Notes: generated by a model from the letters alone, not told the origin. 64,000 nt of DNA from Deltaproteobacteria bacterium (GCA_016182655.1 JACPGB010000024.1:180755-244754); one strand, 5' to 3'; numbered from the stretch's first letter, positions 24,323 to 32,721 are shown. Made by a program: numbers and translations.

Positions 24323-25102
24323 ATGAAGCTCTTGGGATACAAACGGATAAACGGTGTTATAAGGTTGGTGACAGGACTCCATATAGGCGGCAGCACGGCC
24401 ATCATAGAAATAGGCGGAAGGGACAATCCGGTGATAAAGCACCCCATAACCAAAGCGCCATATATTCCCGGCTCGTCTCTGAAAGGCAAGATGCGCTCGC
24501 TCATAGAGCTTGAAGCGGGAATGATAGAGAGCAGACCTGAAAACATTGACAAGGGCTACGGCAACGTTCATAAATGGAATGGAGTGAATTGTCTTGGGCA
24601 GAAGTGTCCCGTTTGCGTGGTATTCGGCACTTCGGCAGATGAGGCGAACCTGGGCCCGACGCGCCTTATCGTAAGGGATGCATTTATATCAGATGATTAT
24701 ACGAAGGAGCAGGAGGCAATTGATCCATCATGGTCAGTTGCCAGTCTTATGGAGGACAAGGCAGAGAACTCTCTGAATCGTATTACGGCTCGGGCCAACC
24801 TCAGGAGCTTCGAGCGCGTAGTCCCTGGCGTCAAGTTTTCTTTTTCAATGAGCTATAGGGTGTTTGACAGGGCGGACCCGAGCAAACCTGGTTTAATGGA
24901 CAATGGCGGAACAGACGAAAACTTATTCAGGCACGTCATAAAGGGACTAAGGCTTGTGGAGCTTGACGCCCTGGGAGGGGCTGGGAGCAGGGGGTGCGGT
25001 CAGGTGACGTTCAGTATCAAGACCGGCGAGGGAGAGAAAAATCTCTCGGAGATAAACGATACAGACCTCGGAACGATTTTTCCAACGGAGCCTTGCAGAT
25101 GA
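24323..25102 (+). CDS. csm3: Csm3, RNA-cleaving backbone subunit
   Basis: 259 residues from the ATG at 24323 (GAAGGAGGGAG upstream decides it). RAMP fold with GLHIGGS, the catalytic Asp D34 in IGGRDNPVIKHP, then YIPGSSLKGKMRSLIE. A Cys/His segment (HKWNGVNCLGQKCPVC) resembles the zinc-binding region of Csm3. Several copies would line the crRNA and cut target RNA every 6 bases. The presence of D34 predicts an active RNase. Its stop overlaps the csm4 ATG (ATGA). Confidence 0.95.
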   Translation: MKLLGYKRINGVIRLVTGLHIGGSTAIIEIGGRDNPVIKHPITKAPYIPGSSLKGKMRSLIELEAGMIESRPENIDKGYGNVHKWNGVNCLGQKCPVCVVFGTSADEANLGPTRLIVRDAFISDDYTKEQEAIDPSWSVASLMEDKAENSLNRITARANLRSFERVVPGVKFSFSMSYRVFDRADPSKPGLMDNGGTDENLFRHVIKGLRLVELDALGGAGSRGCGQVTFSIKTGEGEKNLSEINDTDLGTIFPTEPCR

Positions 25103-26109
25103 CTGGCCAGGGATACCAAGACTTTACTGTAGAGGTGGCGCTTCGTTCATCGGTTGTGACCCCTTTTCAGTCCGACACAATCTTCGGCCATATATGCTGG
25201 GCCATTGAGCATTTAGGCATGAATGGCGGCGTAGAGGCGTTTTTGCAACTTTACGATAACACTCCGCCGCTCCTCGTAAGCGCGGGGTTCCCCAAGGGTT
25301 TTGTGCCTCGCCCCGTGCTGAGGCCCGGTACCCGGAAGGAACTGAAAGAAATATTAGACGGCGGCGAATCTCGGGCCGCAAACGCCCATCTTATAAAGAC
25401 CATAAAGAAGAGGGAGCTTATATCCAGGGACAGTTTCGCAGGGCTTATGCAAAATGCCCCTCTGACGCCGTCGAAGCTATTAGTTGCGCTCAAGAAAGAC
25501 GAAGACAATATAAAAAAACGCCTCATAGAAAACACGCAATTATCCCATGTGCAGCATAACTCCATAAACAGGCTTGGCCGTATAAGTGACACAGGACTAT
25601 ACACTCAGGAAGAGACCTTTTTTAAAGGCGATGCCGGCAAGTTCGAGATATATATCAAGACCAACTTTTTTTCTTTAGAAAATATCAGAGACATATTCGC
25701 CTTCATAGGCGAAAACGGCTATGGAAGAGACAAGTCAACCGGCAAAGGGCACTTCAAAGTCGAGGGCATACTTGAGGGCATACTTAGAGACGCAGTTCTG
25801 CCTGAGGTCTCCGCGCCGAACGCCTTCATGACCCTCTCGTCCTACGTGCCCGGAGCAGATGACCCGACAATCGGTTATTATAACCTCATACACAAGTTCG
25901 GCAAGCTCGGAGGTGATTTTGCGGGAGGGTCTAAAATACCGTTTAAAAAACCGCTCGTCATGCTCGCCCCCGGCTCGGTCTTTTTCGACGAGGGCTTTGA
26001 TAAAGAGAGGTTTTACGGCTCGCTTCTCTCCGCCGTTCACGGAGATGACGGGATAAGGCATTATGCTTACGCCTTTCCGATTGGCATACGCATAGATAAG
26101 GAAGAATGA
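25099..26109 (+). CDS. csm4: Csm4, 5'-tag binding RAMP subunit
   Basis: 336 residues starting at the ATGA overlap with csm3. RAMP features: VALRSSVVTPFQSDTIFGHI at the start, a central GRISDTGLYTQEE, and the glycine-rich loop ENGYGRDKSTGKGHFKV. Csm4 caps the complex, holding the crRNA 5' tag and contacting Cas10. Overlaps csm5 by 4 bp. Confidence 0.92.
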   Translation: MTGQGYQDFTVEVALRSSVVTPFQSDTIFGHICWAIEHLGMNGGVEAFLQLYDNTPPLLVSAGFPKGFVPRPVLRPGTRKELKEILDGGESRAANAHLIKTIKKRELISRDSFAGLMQNAPLTPSKLLVALKKDEDNIKKRLIENTQLSHVQHNSINRLGRISDTGLYTQEETFFKGDAGKFEIYIKTNFFSLENIRDIFAFIGENGYGRDKSTGKGHFKVEGILEGILRDAVLPEVSAPNAFMTLSSYVPGADDPTIGYYNLIHKFGKLGGDFAGGSKIPFKKPLVMLAPGSVFFDEGFDKERFYGSLLSAVHGDDGIRHYAYAFPIGIRIDKEE

Positions 26110-27146
26110 TGAAAACATTTGAGCTCCGCTGCGACGTCCTATCCCCCCTGCACATAGGCACGGGTAAAGAGATGGAACCGCTTTCTTACGTCATAAAGGA
26201 TTGCCGGCTCCACCTTGTATCATTCGAGCAGCTTATGTGCGCCTTTGATGAGACGCAAAGAGCCGACTTCGAGGATCTCATAAATAAGGGCGATCTCGTC
26301 GAGATACGGCGGTTTACTGCCGAGGCCATGCTTAAATACGGCAAAGCCCTGTATACAGTAGAGACATCGACGGATGTGGCGGCCATGTACAACGCCAAGA
26401 TAAACGACATCAGAAACCAGCTTATCATACACCCTTTCATAAGGACATGTTTGAAGCCCGTTATACCCGGGAGTTCCATTAAGGGCGCGATCAGGACCGC
26501 GATTGTAAGCGAGTTTGCGAGGCGCAAAAGGTTGCCGCGTCCGAGCGGCTACAGGGCTGAATGCGAATTCGAGTCAAAGGCCCTCGGCTATCGGGACGCC
26601 AAGGACGACCCTTTCAGGTGCCTGAAGATAAGGGACGCGCAAATCGAGGAAGACGATATCATCGTAAGAAGAGTCGTGAACGTCTCAAGGAAAAAGGGCG
26701 GCCCATTGCAAGAAAACGACATTAAGGTCGTCTGCGAAGCGACCCATTCGCGTCTGTCAGGCAAAGATGCCGCCTTTAGTGTCGGCCTGCTCATGGACGA
26801 CAAACTCGCGGCGACCGGCTTCACTGGAAGAGCCTTTTCCATAAGCGATATCATAGAGTGTTGCCGAGCCTTTTACGACGACAAGGTCAGAATGGAGCAC
26901 GAAAAATTCTATAATGGCAGTATGATGGCGCAGGCATCCTCTGAACAGCTGATAAGCGGCATGGAGTCCCTTGAAAAAAACGAGTTTCTTCTCAGGGTTG
27001 GTCGTTTCTCTGGTGTCGAGTCTGTTACGCTCGACACGTACAGAAACCCCCGCCCGCCTAAACAGATGACCCGATGGGGGACATCGAGAAACCTCGCCGA
27101 GGGACGGTATCCAATGGGTTGGATAAAAGTGACGGTTCTTCCTTGA
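26106..27146 (+). CDS. csm5: Csm5, head RAMP subunit at the crRNA 3' end
   Basis: 346 residues. RAMP features: LSPLHIGTGKEMEPLSYV near the N-terminus and VIPGSSIKGAIRTAIVSEF (about 120-138), the usual Csm5 signature. The C-terminus ends ...PMGWIKVTVLP; its stop codon (27144-27146) lies inside the first, degenerate CRISPR repeat (27136-27172). No space is left for a leader between gene and array. Csm5 helps load and trim crRNA 3' ends. The second ATG at 26109 is an equally good start. Confidence 0.92.
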   Translation: MMKTFELRCDVLSPLHIGTGKEMEPLSYVIKDCRLHLVSFEQLMCAFDETQRADFEDLINKGDLVEIRRFTAEAMLKYGKALYTVETSTDVAAMYNAKINDIRNQLIIHPFIRTCLKPVIPGSSIKGAIRTAIVSEFARRKRLPRPSGYRAECEFESKALGYRDAKDDPFRCLKIRDAQIEEDDIIVRRVVNVSRKKGGPLQENDIKVVCEATHSRLSGKDAAFSVGLLMDDKLAATGFTGRAFSISDIIECCRAFYDDKVRMEHEKFYNGSMMAQASSEQLISGMESLEKNEFLLRVGRFSGVESVTLDTYRNPRPPKQMTRWGTSRNLAEGRYPMGWIKVTVLP

Positions 27147-27836
27147 TGACTTGATGAATAAAGGATTGAGACCGTTCCTCGTCAGAGTTTTGGGTGCTTG
27201 TTTCGTCATGGTAAGGAACTAAGACTTGATGAATAAAGGATTGAAACGATAGCGTCCTATGGTGCTGATTTCCTCGTTTTGGAGGGTAAGGAACTAAGAC
27301 TTGATGAATAAAGGATTGAAAACTAAGAGCAGAGAACTCTTCCATCGCCTGAGAAGTGTGTAAGGAACTAAGACTTGATGAATAAAGGATTGAAACTTTA
27401 GGCTGCTGTTCCTCCTCCACGCCTGAAAGGGTAAGGAACTAAGACTTGATGAATAAAGGATTGAAACGCTATCTTGCTCGGATCATCCGCTATGACTAGA
27501 AAAAGTAAGGAACTAAGACTTGATGAATAAAGGATTGAAACTCTGCGGTCATCTGCTTCTTTATGATCTCAACGCCAGGTAAGGAACTAAGACTTGATGA
27601 ATAAAGGATTGAAACGGGCAATCCTCGCGCTTCGTTATCTCGACAATTCGGGTAAGGAACTAAGACTTGATGAATAAAGGATTGAAACTGTTCGGCTATC
27701 TCTTTTTTCGTCTGCGTCTCAAGGAGCGTAAGGAACTAAGACTTGATGAATAAAGGATTGAAACTCCCATTACGACATCCCTGCATTTAAACGGTTCGCG
27801 TAAGGAACTAAGACTTGATGAATAAAGGATTGAGAC
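27136..27836 (+). CRISPR. CRISPR array, 10 repeats of 37 bp and 9 spacers of 34-39 bp
   Basis: The repeat begins GTAAGGAACTAAGACTTG and ends AATAAAGGATTGAAAC. Repeats start at 27136 (degenerate), 27211, 27286, 27360, 27431, 27505, 27579, 27652, 27728 and 27800. Spacer lengths are 38, 38, 37, 34, 37, 37, 36, 39 and 35. The first repeat matches only in its last ~24 bases. The first and last repeats both end GATTGAGAC, and the third has A for the final C. The end ATTGAAAC is the usual 8-base crRNA 5' tag, so transcription is from the plus strand, in line with the csm operon. No leader is seen on the csm5 side. Confidence 0.97.
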
Positions 27837-27981
27837 GCTGGTCAAGACATAACGAATACTTTTTTTAATGGTGGTTTTATTCGTGGAGGCTTATCGGCGA
27901 TTGATTCTGCAGGGGGATTCCGGTAGAATTGGACATGTATAATTGGAGTATGCGTTTTATACAGCCAAATTGAGGCGAGCC

Positions 27982-28272
27982 ATGAAAAACAAAGAGGAAA
28001 CATTAAAAGCTATCAAATCCCTTCAGGGAGAGTTAAAAAAATATAAAGTGCGTGACATCGGTCTTTTTGGCTCAGTTGTTCGAGGGGAGGAGAAACAGAC
28101 GAGCGATATAGATGTTCTCGTTGACTTTGCGGATGATGCGGACCTCTTTGACTTCGTGGGCCTGGGTCTTTTTCTCGAAGAAAAGCTCGGGCAAAAGGTG
28201 GATGTTGTGCCGAAGAGGGCCTTGAGAAAAGAAATCATGGATAGTGTGCTCAAAGAGGTTGTCACGGTATGA
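27982..28272 (+). CDS. mntA: MntA-type nucleotidyltransferase antitoxin
   Basis: 96 residues from the ATG at 27982 (GAGGCGAG upstream); an in-frame TTG at 27943 is less likely. Minimal nucleotidyltransferase: [10 protein letters not shown] (G30-S31) and SDIDVLVDF (D42, D44), the metal ligands. In characterised pairs MntA adenylylates the HEPN toxin HepT on a tyrosine and so silences it. It overlaps hepT by 4 bp (ATGA). It lies about 145 bp behind the CRISPR array, a common place for such pairs. Confidence 0.92.
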   Translation: MKNKEETLKAIKSLQGELKKYKVRDIGLFGSVVRGEEKQTSDIDVLVDFADDADLFDFVGLGLFLEEKLGQKVDVVPKRALRKEIMDSVLKEVVTV

Positions 28273-28604
28273 GAGAGTATAAACTCTACCTCTCCGATAT
28301 TGTGGCGGCCATGGCAAGCATTGAGCGCTTTGTCGATGGAATGACCTATGAGCAGTTTCAACAGGATGATAAAACCGCCAGCGCAGTGATACGGAAATTC
28401 GAAATCATCGGAGAGGCGTCACGGAATATCCCTGAGGAGGTCAGGCAACGTCACCCGGAAGTCCCCTGGAAAGAAATGGCCGGGATGAGAGACCGGCTGA
28501 TCCATGCCTACTTCGGCGTGGACTATAACCTCGTATGGCTCACCATTAAAAACCGCTTGCCGGACGCAAGGCAAATGATCCAAAAAGTCAGCGCCGAGGT
28601 ATAG
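28269..28604 (+). CDS. hepT: HepT-type HEPN ribonuclease toxin
   Basis: 111 residues, helical. The HEPN active site Rx4H is present as R74-DRLI-H79, followed by Y81 in HAYFGVD, the tyrosine that is AMPylated in the HepT/MntA family. [17 protein letters not shown] is the second conserved helix. It would be an RNase freed when MntA is lost. Translation is coupled to mntA by the ATGA overlap. Confidence 0.92.
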   Translation: MREYKLYLSDIVAAMASIERFVDGMTYEQFQQDDKTASAVIRKFEIIGEASRNIPEEVRQRHPEVPWKEMAGMRDRLIHAYFGVDYNLVWLTIKNRLPDARQMIQKVSAEV

Positions 28605-28612
28605 CCATGTAG

Positions 28613-28735
28613 GTTGGGTTAGCGAAGCGTAACCCAACTAAAAAACATACACACCTTGTGGTTGGCTACTTTAGCCCAACAAAATAGCCTGTAATAATCG
28701 TTGGGCTTCGCCGCGCTCGGCACCAACCTACCAAT
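28613..28735. repeat. REP-like palindrome GTTGGGTTA...TAACCCAAC and a related half
   Basis: GTTGGGTTA-GCGAAGCG-TAACCCAAC occupies 28613-28638. A looser relative (TTGGCTACTTTAGCCCAAC, then GTTGGGCTTCGCC...CACCAAC) follows to about 28735. Further copies are at 29146-29170, 29339-29362 and 55118-55143. It is a dispersed palindrome family of the chromosome. Confidence 0.75.
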
Positions 28736-28750
28736 ACTTCATCAAATAAC

Positions 28751-28786
28751 AAAGGGGCTACGGCGTAAGCCGTAGCCCCTCTCTGT
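28751..28786. terminator. Bidirectional terminator between hepT and the minus-strand gene
   Basis: AGGGGCTACGGC (28753-28764) and GCCGTAGCCCCT (28769-28780) pair perfectly around GTAA. The plus side is followed by CTCTGTTT, the minus side by TTTGTTATTT. Confidence 0.8.
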
Positions 28787-28793
28787 TTAAACC

Positions 28794-28955
28794 CTATCCC
28801 TCCGGATCAGGCGGTTCCTTCGTTGAGGCCTCTTCCCCATCCTTTGGCTCTCTCGGCTTCTCAAGGTCTTCCCTTATCATCGCTCCCGCGTAGAGCGACG
28901 CCGGAAAGATGCGCAGGAAGAACCTCAACATCACGAGATAGAATATCAGTTTCAC
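28794..28955 (-). CDS. Small single-span membrane protein
   Basis: 53 residues with a GTG start at 28955, chosen because CGGAGGT lies about 5 bases before it; an upstream in-frame ATG (29000) lacks this. One hydrophobic helix (LIFYLVMLRFFLRIFPASLYAG) is followed by a charged, Pro/Glu-rich tail (EDLEKPREPKDGEEAS). Probably inserted in the inner membrane; function unknown. It ends at the terminator at 28751-28786. Confidence 0.55.
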   Translation of the reverse strand: MKLIFYLVMLRFFLRIFPASLYAGAMIREDLEKPREPKDGEEASTKEPPDPEG

Positions 28956-29495
28956 TGCAGACCTCCGGGTAACGGAATGGCCGGAGGCTTTTGATCCCAT
29001 CTTCGATTCAGTTCAGGTAGGTTCCAGCTTTTTAGATATGCCGCTTATGGATAGACAAGCCTCGGACGCCTGAGGCAGATTCCGGTAATTCCTTATATGT
29101 TACTGCAAATGCTTTGTTGATACACCAGGGAAAATGCAGGCTCCTCTGGGTTACGCTTCGCTAACCCTACAGGACTATAAATACGACCCCTCCCTACCTC
29201 CCCTTGTAAAGGGGAGGAGTTTAGAACTGGATTCCCGATTAGGACCTCGGGAATGACAAACAATATCTATACCGTCATTACCGCATGCCTCAAGCGGGAA
29301 TCCAGCGTCTTATGCAAAGGTCTCACTCTCGACAAACGCTGGGTTACGCTTCGCTAACCCAGCCTACAAGAACTGCAATACGACCCCTTCCAGCCTCCCC
29401 TTGAAAAAAGGGGAGGAGTTTTAAGGACTCCCCCCTCAAGAAGGAGTGTTTTTGGGAGGTCGTATTTTACATCGCTAACACCCAACACACTCCCC
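28956..29495. other. Gene-poor stretch packed with dispersed repeats
   Basis: No gene. It holds two REP-like palindromes (29146-29170 and 29339-29362), part of an 'ACGACCCCTCCC' element (29183-29223), a 'CCCGA...TCGGGAATGAC' element (29224-29262), a 'GGGAATCCAGCG...GCAAAGGTCTC' piece (29298-29321), and one full 86-bp inverted element (29379-29464, TACGACC...GGTCGTA). Confidence 0.7.
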
Positions 29496-29663
29496 CTACC
29501 CGCCCCTCTCCTTCTCATACGCCATAGCCTCGGCCTTGTTCCTGTGGACGGTCCTGTCCGGGTGCTCCGGGGGCGAATAGATGCTGTAGAGCTTCAACGG
29601 CTCGGTGCGCGATGTGTTCACGATGTTGTGCCTGGTCCCGGCCGGGATGACGACATCGGGTAC
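29496..29663 (-). pseudogene. Remnant of a cupin-domain protein
   Basis: In one minus-strand frame ending at TAG 29496-29498 the translation is VPDVVIPAGTRHNIVNTS, then PLKLYSIYSPPEHPDRTVH and a final YEKERGG. VIPAGTRHN-(I/V)-N is the C-terminal half of a cupin barrel, and the YSPPEHPDGTVH tail is typical of small single-domain cupins. The preceding sequence in this frame does not continue the fold, so the N-terminal half with the first metal-binding motif is lost or frameshifted. Codon use matches the neighbouring chromosome. Confidence 0.55.
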
Positions 29664-29760
29664 GCGCGTTTCAAGCCCGAATTCACGAAAAGGATAATCC
29701 CCTCGATTTTCTGAGCGGCTTTTATATCCGTCGAAAACTCAAGCCTCCCCGCGCAGAGCA

Positions 29761-29790
29761 AAAAAAAGGCGGCCCCCTCCGGGGGCCGCC
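29761..29790 (-). terminator. Terminator of the lipoprotein gene
   Basis: GGCGGCCCCC and GGGGGCCGCC pair around three bases; read on the minus strand the hairpin is followed by seven T. It lies 21 bp after the stop of the gene at 29812. Confidence 0.9.
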
Positions 29791-29811
29791 TCCGTAAGAC
29801 CTACCGCACAA

Positions 29812-31260
29812 TCAAAGAGCCGAGAGGTCCGCGCACTGTGAACACCTGACCCCGAGGAATACCTCCCTGTGGCCGGGAGACGAACCGTCAAAGCTCTCGT
29901 TGAACATGACGGTATTGCCGCCGTTCCCCATGGCCCCGGCGTAGACAGGGGAGTCCGCTGAGATGGATGCGCCGAAGGAGCCGTCGGCTGAGACGGTTAT
30001 GTTCATGGACGAGGACGCGGAGCTCGTCACGCCCTCGGCCTGGTTCTTCAAGGAGAGCGTGCAAGCGCCGGCGGCGGTGCATGTCATGGTCCCGAACTCG
30101 GCGACATGGCTCGTCGCATTTTCGTCCCCGAAGCCCGCTATCGCCCACGTGCCCTCGATGCTCAAGGTGGAATAGCCGGATTCCCGTTTCATGAAGAACC
30201 CGCTTTCGTAATCGGATTCATTGAAGGCGTCGGCTACGACTGCGAGACTGTTGTTGCCGGGGATAAGAAGGCTTGAGCCGTTCGAGAGGTTGATCTTCTC
30301 TCCCTGAGCGTCATAGGTGACCATGGCCGAATTGGAGTCGACGGCCCCGTTATAGTTCCTTATGCCGTGGACTTCCAGCGTGCCCGCGCCGTCCGCCGTC
30401 GACGATGTCGAGGTCGCCCTGTAAGAGGCCTCCGTGCCCTTGTACCCGTAGCCGAGCGTGTAATACTGGCCTGTAAAGTCCCCGTTCGTAAAGGCCGTCG
30501 AGCCGTCGAGCTTTACAAGGGACATGAGGCCCTGGGCCGTCGAGCCGAACATCTCCGTCCCGTCGGCCACTATCATGTTGCCGTCGTCGGACATGACCCA
30601 TTTCGCGGAGTTCACGCTCCCTTCGACGTTTATGTTCATGGTGAAACTGCCGTCCGAATTTGCTCCGGTCGAGTACGTGAAGGCCTTTAACCCGGACCCT
30701 ATGGCCCCGTTGTTCCAGTAGCCCGTGATCGTACCGGTGCCGTCGAGGTTGAAGGCAGCCTTTGAAAGCTCGACATACCAGCCGTCCACGGGATCATGGC
30801 TGATGACCTGATAACCCCAGGTGCCGGCGAGACCCGAGACTTCGGTGGAGGAGAGCGTTATCGTGTCGCTCACGGCGTCGGAGACGTTTCCCGCACTGTC
30901 CTGAAACCATGCGTAGATGGTCTTCGTGCCCGGGGCGACGCCGAATGTAAAGGAAGCCGTCCCAGAGTAGGAGGCCGAGGGCGTCACCATGGTCCAGCCG
31001 GGGTCATCGGCCGCTGGGGCGCTGGAAGACTCCGAGGCGTAAAAACCGGCAACGCCTTCCGCGTCAGTGTCTGATAGCGTCAGTGTGACTGCCGTGGACG
31101 AGGTAGACGCCTCCCCGTCGTTTATGGTCACGGAGGCGTCAGTGGAGCCGTCCGTTTGTCCGCCCCCGTCCGAGCTGTCCGTGCCTGACCCTGCGCCGCA
31201 CCCGGTGGCGGCGATAACAAACAATAAAGGTATACAGCGATAAAAAACCTTTCTCAACAC
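29812..31260 (-). CDS. Predicted lipoprotein with Ig-like segment
   Basis: 482 residues, GTG start with AGGAGG about 6 bases upstream. Signal peptide with lipobox FVIAATGC (Cys at about 21), then a Gly/Ser/Asp-rich linker. Residues about 42-140 are an Ig-like repeat (VTINDGEASTSSTAVTLTLS ... GTKTIYAWFQDSAGNVSDAV), as found in surface proteins. The remaining 340 residues are beta-rich with three loose repeats starting AGTWGYQV, NGDFTGQYYTLGYGY and EGTWAIAGFGD. Probably anchored in the outer membrane. No enzyme motif; role unknown. Confidence 0.85.
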   Translation of the reverse strand: MLRKVFYRCIPLLFVIAATGCGAGSGTDSSDGGGQTDGSTDASVTINDGEASTSSTAVTLTLSDTDAEGVAGFYASESSSAPAADDPGWTMVTPSASYSGTASFTFGVAPGTKTIYAWFQDSAGNVSDAVSDTITLSSTEVSGLAGTWGYQVISHDPVDGWYVELSKAAFNLDGTGTITGYWNNGAIGSGLKAFTYSTGANSDGSFTMNINVEGSVNSAKWVMSDDGNMIVADGTEMFGSTAQGLMSLVKLDGSTAFTNGDFTGQYYTLGYGYKGTEASYRATSTSSTADGAGTLEVHGIRNYNGAVDSNSAMVTYDAQGEKINLSNGSSLLIPGNNSLAVVADAFNESDYESGFFMKRESGYSTLSIEGTWAIAGFGDENATSHVAEFGTMTCTAAGACTLSLKNQAEGVTSSASSSMNITVSADGSFGASISADSPVYAGAMGNGGNTVMFNESFDGSSPGHREVFLGVRCSQCADLSAL

Positions 31261-31410
31261 TCGAAATCCTCCTGAAAATAGCCTAAGGTCATTATCGCGC
31301 CTGTAAAAACGTTCTTGAATTTACGGCCTGGCATGCTCACAATAACATCTTAGTATAAGCGTATAAACATCTTAAGTAAATATTAAAATATCCCGTTTGC
31401 TTAAAACAGC

Positions 31411-31439
31411 TTGCAAGCCGAAATGCGCACAAGTATAAT
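31411..31439 (+). promoter_or_regulatory. Sigma-70 promoter of ssb
   Basis: TTGCAA (31411-31416) and TATAAT (31434-31439) are 17 bp apart and 48 bp upstream of the ssb start. Confidence 0.7.
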
Positions 31440-31487
31440 AACACCCGGCACCCTCCCAAACCCGCAATCTCAAAAAAGGAGCTTTTT

Positions 31488-31904
31488 ATGGCTGGTCTAA
31501 ACAAGGTCATCCTCATAGGGAACCTCGGGGCAGACCCCGAAATAAGGTACACGCCGTCCGGCATGGCAGTCGCGAACTTCAGGATAGCCACCTCCGAGAC
31601 CCGGAACACCAAGGACGGACAGAAAGAGACCAAGACCGAGTGGCACAGGATAGTGACCTTCGGAAAGCTCGCCGAGATATGCGGCGAGTACCTCGAAAAG
31701 GGCAAGCAGGTCTATATTGAAGGCAAGATCCAGACCCGGAACTGGGAGGACAAGGACGGGAACAAACGGTTCACTACCGAAATAGTAGCGAACGACATGA
31801 GGATGCTCGGGTCCAAGGGCGCCTCAAGCGGCGCCGGCTCCTCGGCCGCGGAACCCCAGGTAGACGAAATACCGCCGACCGACATGGACGACGTGCCGTT
31901 CTGA
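31488..31904 (+). CDS. ssb: Single-stranded DNA-binding protein
   Basis: 138 residues. An N-terminal OB fold ([20 protein letters not shown] ... [13 protein letters not shown] ... [17 protein letters not shown]) is followed by a short flexible linker (residues about 108-128) and the acidic tip DMDDVPF, which binds partner proteins. It coats single-stranded DNA in replication and repair. GGAGC lies before the ATG. A promoter (31411-31439) and a terminator (31927-31959) frame it as a single-gene unit. The linker is shorter than in E. coli SSB. Confidence 0.97.
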   Translation: MAGLNKVILIGNLGADPEIRYTPSGMAVANFRIATSETRNTKDGQKETKTEWHRIVTFGKLAEICGEYLEKGKQVYIEGKIQTRNWEDKDGNKRFTTEIVANDMRMLGSKGASSGAGSSAAEPQVDEIPPTDMDDVPF

Positions 31905-31926
31905 TCCGGCTTCAATAACGCCATCC

Positions 31927-31959
31927 AGGCCTGCCCCCTTAAGGGGGCAGGCCTTTTTT
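31927..31959 (+). terminator. Terminator of ssb
   Basis: AGGCCTGCCCCCTT and AAGGGGGCAGGCCT form a perfect 28-bp palindrome (31927-31954) followed by five T. Confidence 0.92.
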
Positions 31960-32062
31960 ATGCCTCTTGCCGGACTTTCACCCTTAACAACCCCTGAGAT
32001 CCGCGTTCCGGGGCAGTCCGCCCCCCCCTCCTTGACCCGGCACAGCGCTTCAGGTACAATCA

Positions 32063-32093
32063 ATATATGAAATTGATATTCAATTTCATATAT
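32063..32093. promoter_or_regulatory. Fur-box-like palindrome upstream of the OsmC gene
   Basis: ATATATGAAATTGA (32063-32076) and TCAATTTCATATAT (32080-32093) are perfect 14-bp arms around TAT. The central 19 bases, GAAATTGATATTCAATTTC, match the E. coli Fur consensus GATAATGATAATCATTATC at 14 of 19 positions. It lies 27 bp before the OsmC start codon. Confidence 0.6.
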
Positions 32094-32119
32094 GCCCTTG
32101 CCAAAAAGAGGTGAACCGT

Positions 32120-32698
32120 ATGGCACATGCGGTAAGAAAGATCAGAGAGAACGTCGTTAACGGCGTTAACATCGACCACCTGGCCGAGACCATCCAGTCG
32201 ATAAAGGCGAACCCGGAGCTCGCGCGCTTCAAATTCCGGGCCTCGACTAAATGGCTCGGGGGCGCGCAGACCGAAACGCGGATACAGGGCTTTTACGGCG
32301 CGGGAAGGGAAGACTCGTCGCGCCGGAAGGCTTTTATCCTTGAGGCCGACGAACCCCACTCGCTCCTCGGCGCCAACCACGGACCGAGCGCGCTCGAGAC
32401 CTTCCTTCATTCCATTGCGTCATCCCTTGCGGCAGGGTTCGCTTACAGGGCCGCGAGTGAAAACGTGAGGATAGACTCGCTCGACTTCAAGGTCGAGGGC
32501 GAGATCGACTTGCGGGGCTTTCTCGGCGTCTCAAGCGCCATAAGGCCCGGATACCGGTCTATCCGCGTGACCTACAAGGTCAGGTGCGACGCCCCGAAAG
32601 AGAAGGTCGTCGAGATATGCGACTATGTCCAGAAGACTTCGCCGCTACTCGATATGCTCCGGTTCCCGGTTAGCTTCTCGGTCGAGATGGAGGGCTAA
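32120..32698 (+). CDS. OsmC-family thiol peroxidase-like protein
   Basis: 192 residues from the ATG at 32120 (AAAGAGG upstream; a GTG 9 bases earlier is in frame). OsmC/Ohr fold: an N-terminal helical extension, the SLLGANHGPSALETFLHSIA helix, and a C-terminal EICDYVQKTSPLLDMLRFP helix. In peroxidatic OsmC proteins two cysteines act; here the first expected position reads NHGPSALE without Cys and the second region has EICDYVQKTSP with one Cys. Peroxidase activity is therefore doubtful. A Fur-like box precedes it, suggesting control by iron or redox state. Confidence 0.85.
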   Translation: MAHAVRKIRENVVNGVNIDHLAETIQSIKANPELARFKFRASTKWLGGAQTETRIQGFYGAGREDSSRRKAFILEADEPHSLLGANHGPSALETFLHSIASSLAAGFAYRAASENVRIDSLDFKVEGEIDLRGFLGVSSAIRPGYRSIRVTYKVRCDAPKEKVVEICDYVQKTSPLLDMLRFPVSFSVEMEG

Positions 32699-32721
32699 AG
32701 TAATTTTTTGCGAGGCCTCTC

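Noticed and set aside
27058..27420. Minus-strand frame with repeated LVPYP/SFIHQV segments
   Set aside because: The repeats are CRISPR repeats read in reverse; no ribosome site.
27173..27799. Self-targeting spacers against genes in this window
   Set aside because: No obvious match was noticed, but an exhaustive comparison by eye is not possible; a spacer search against this genome and phage databases would decide.
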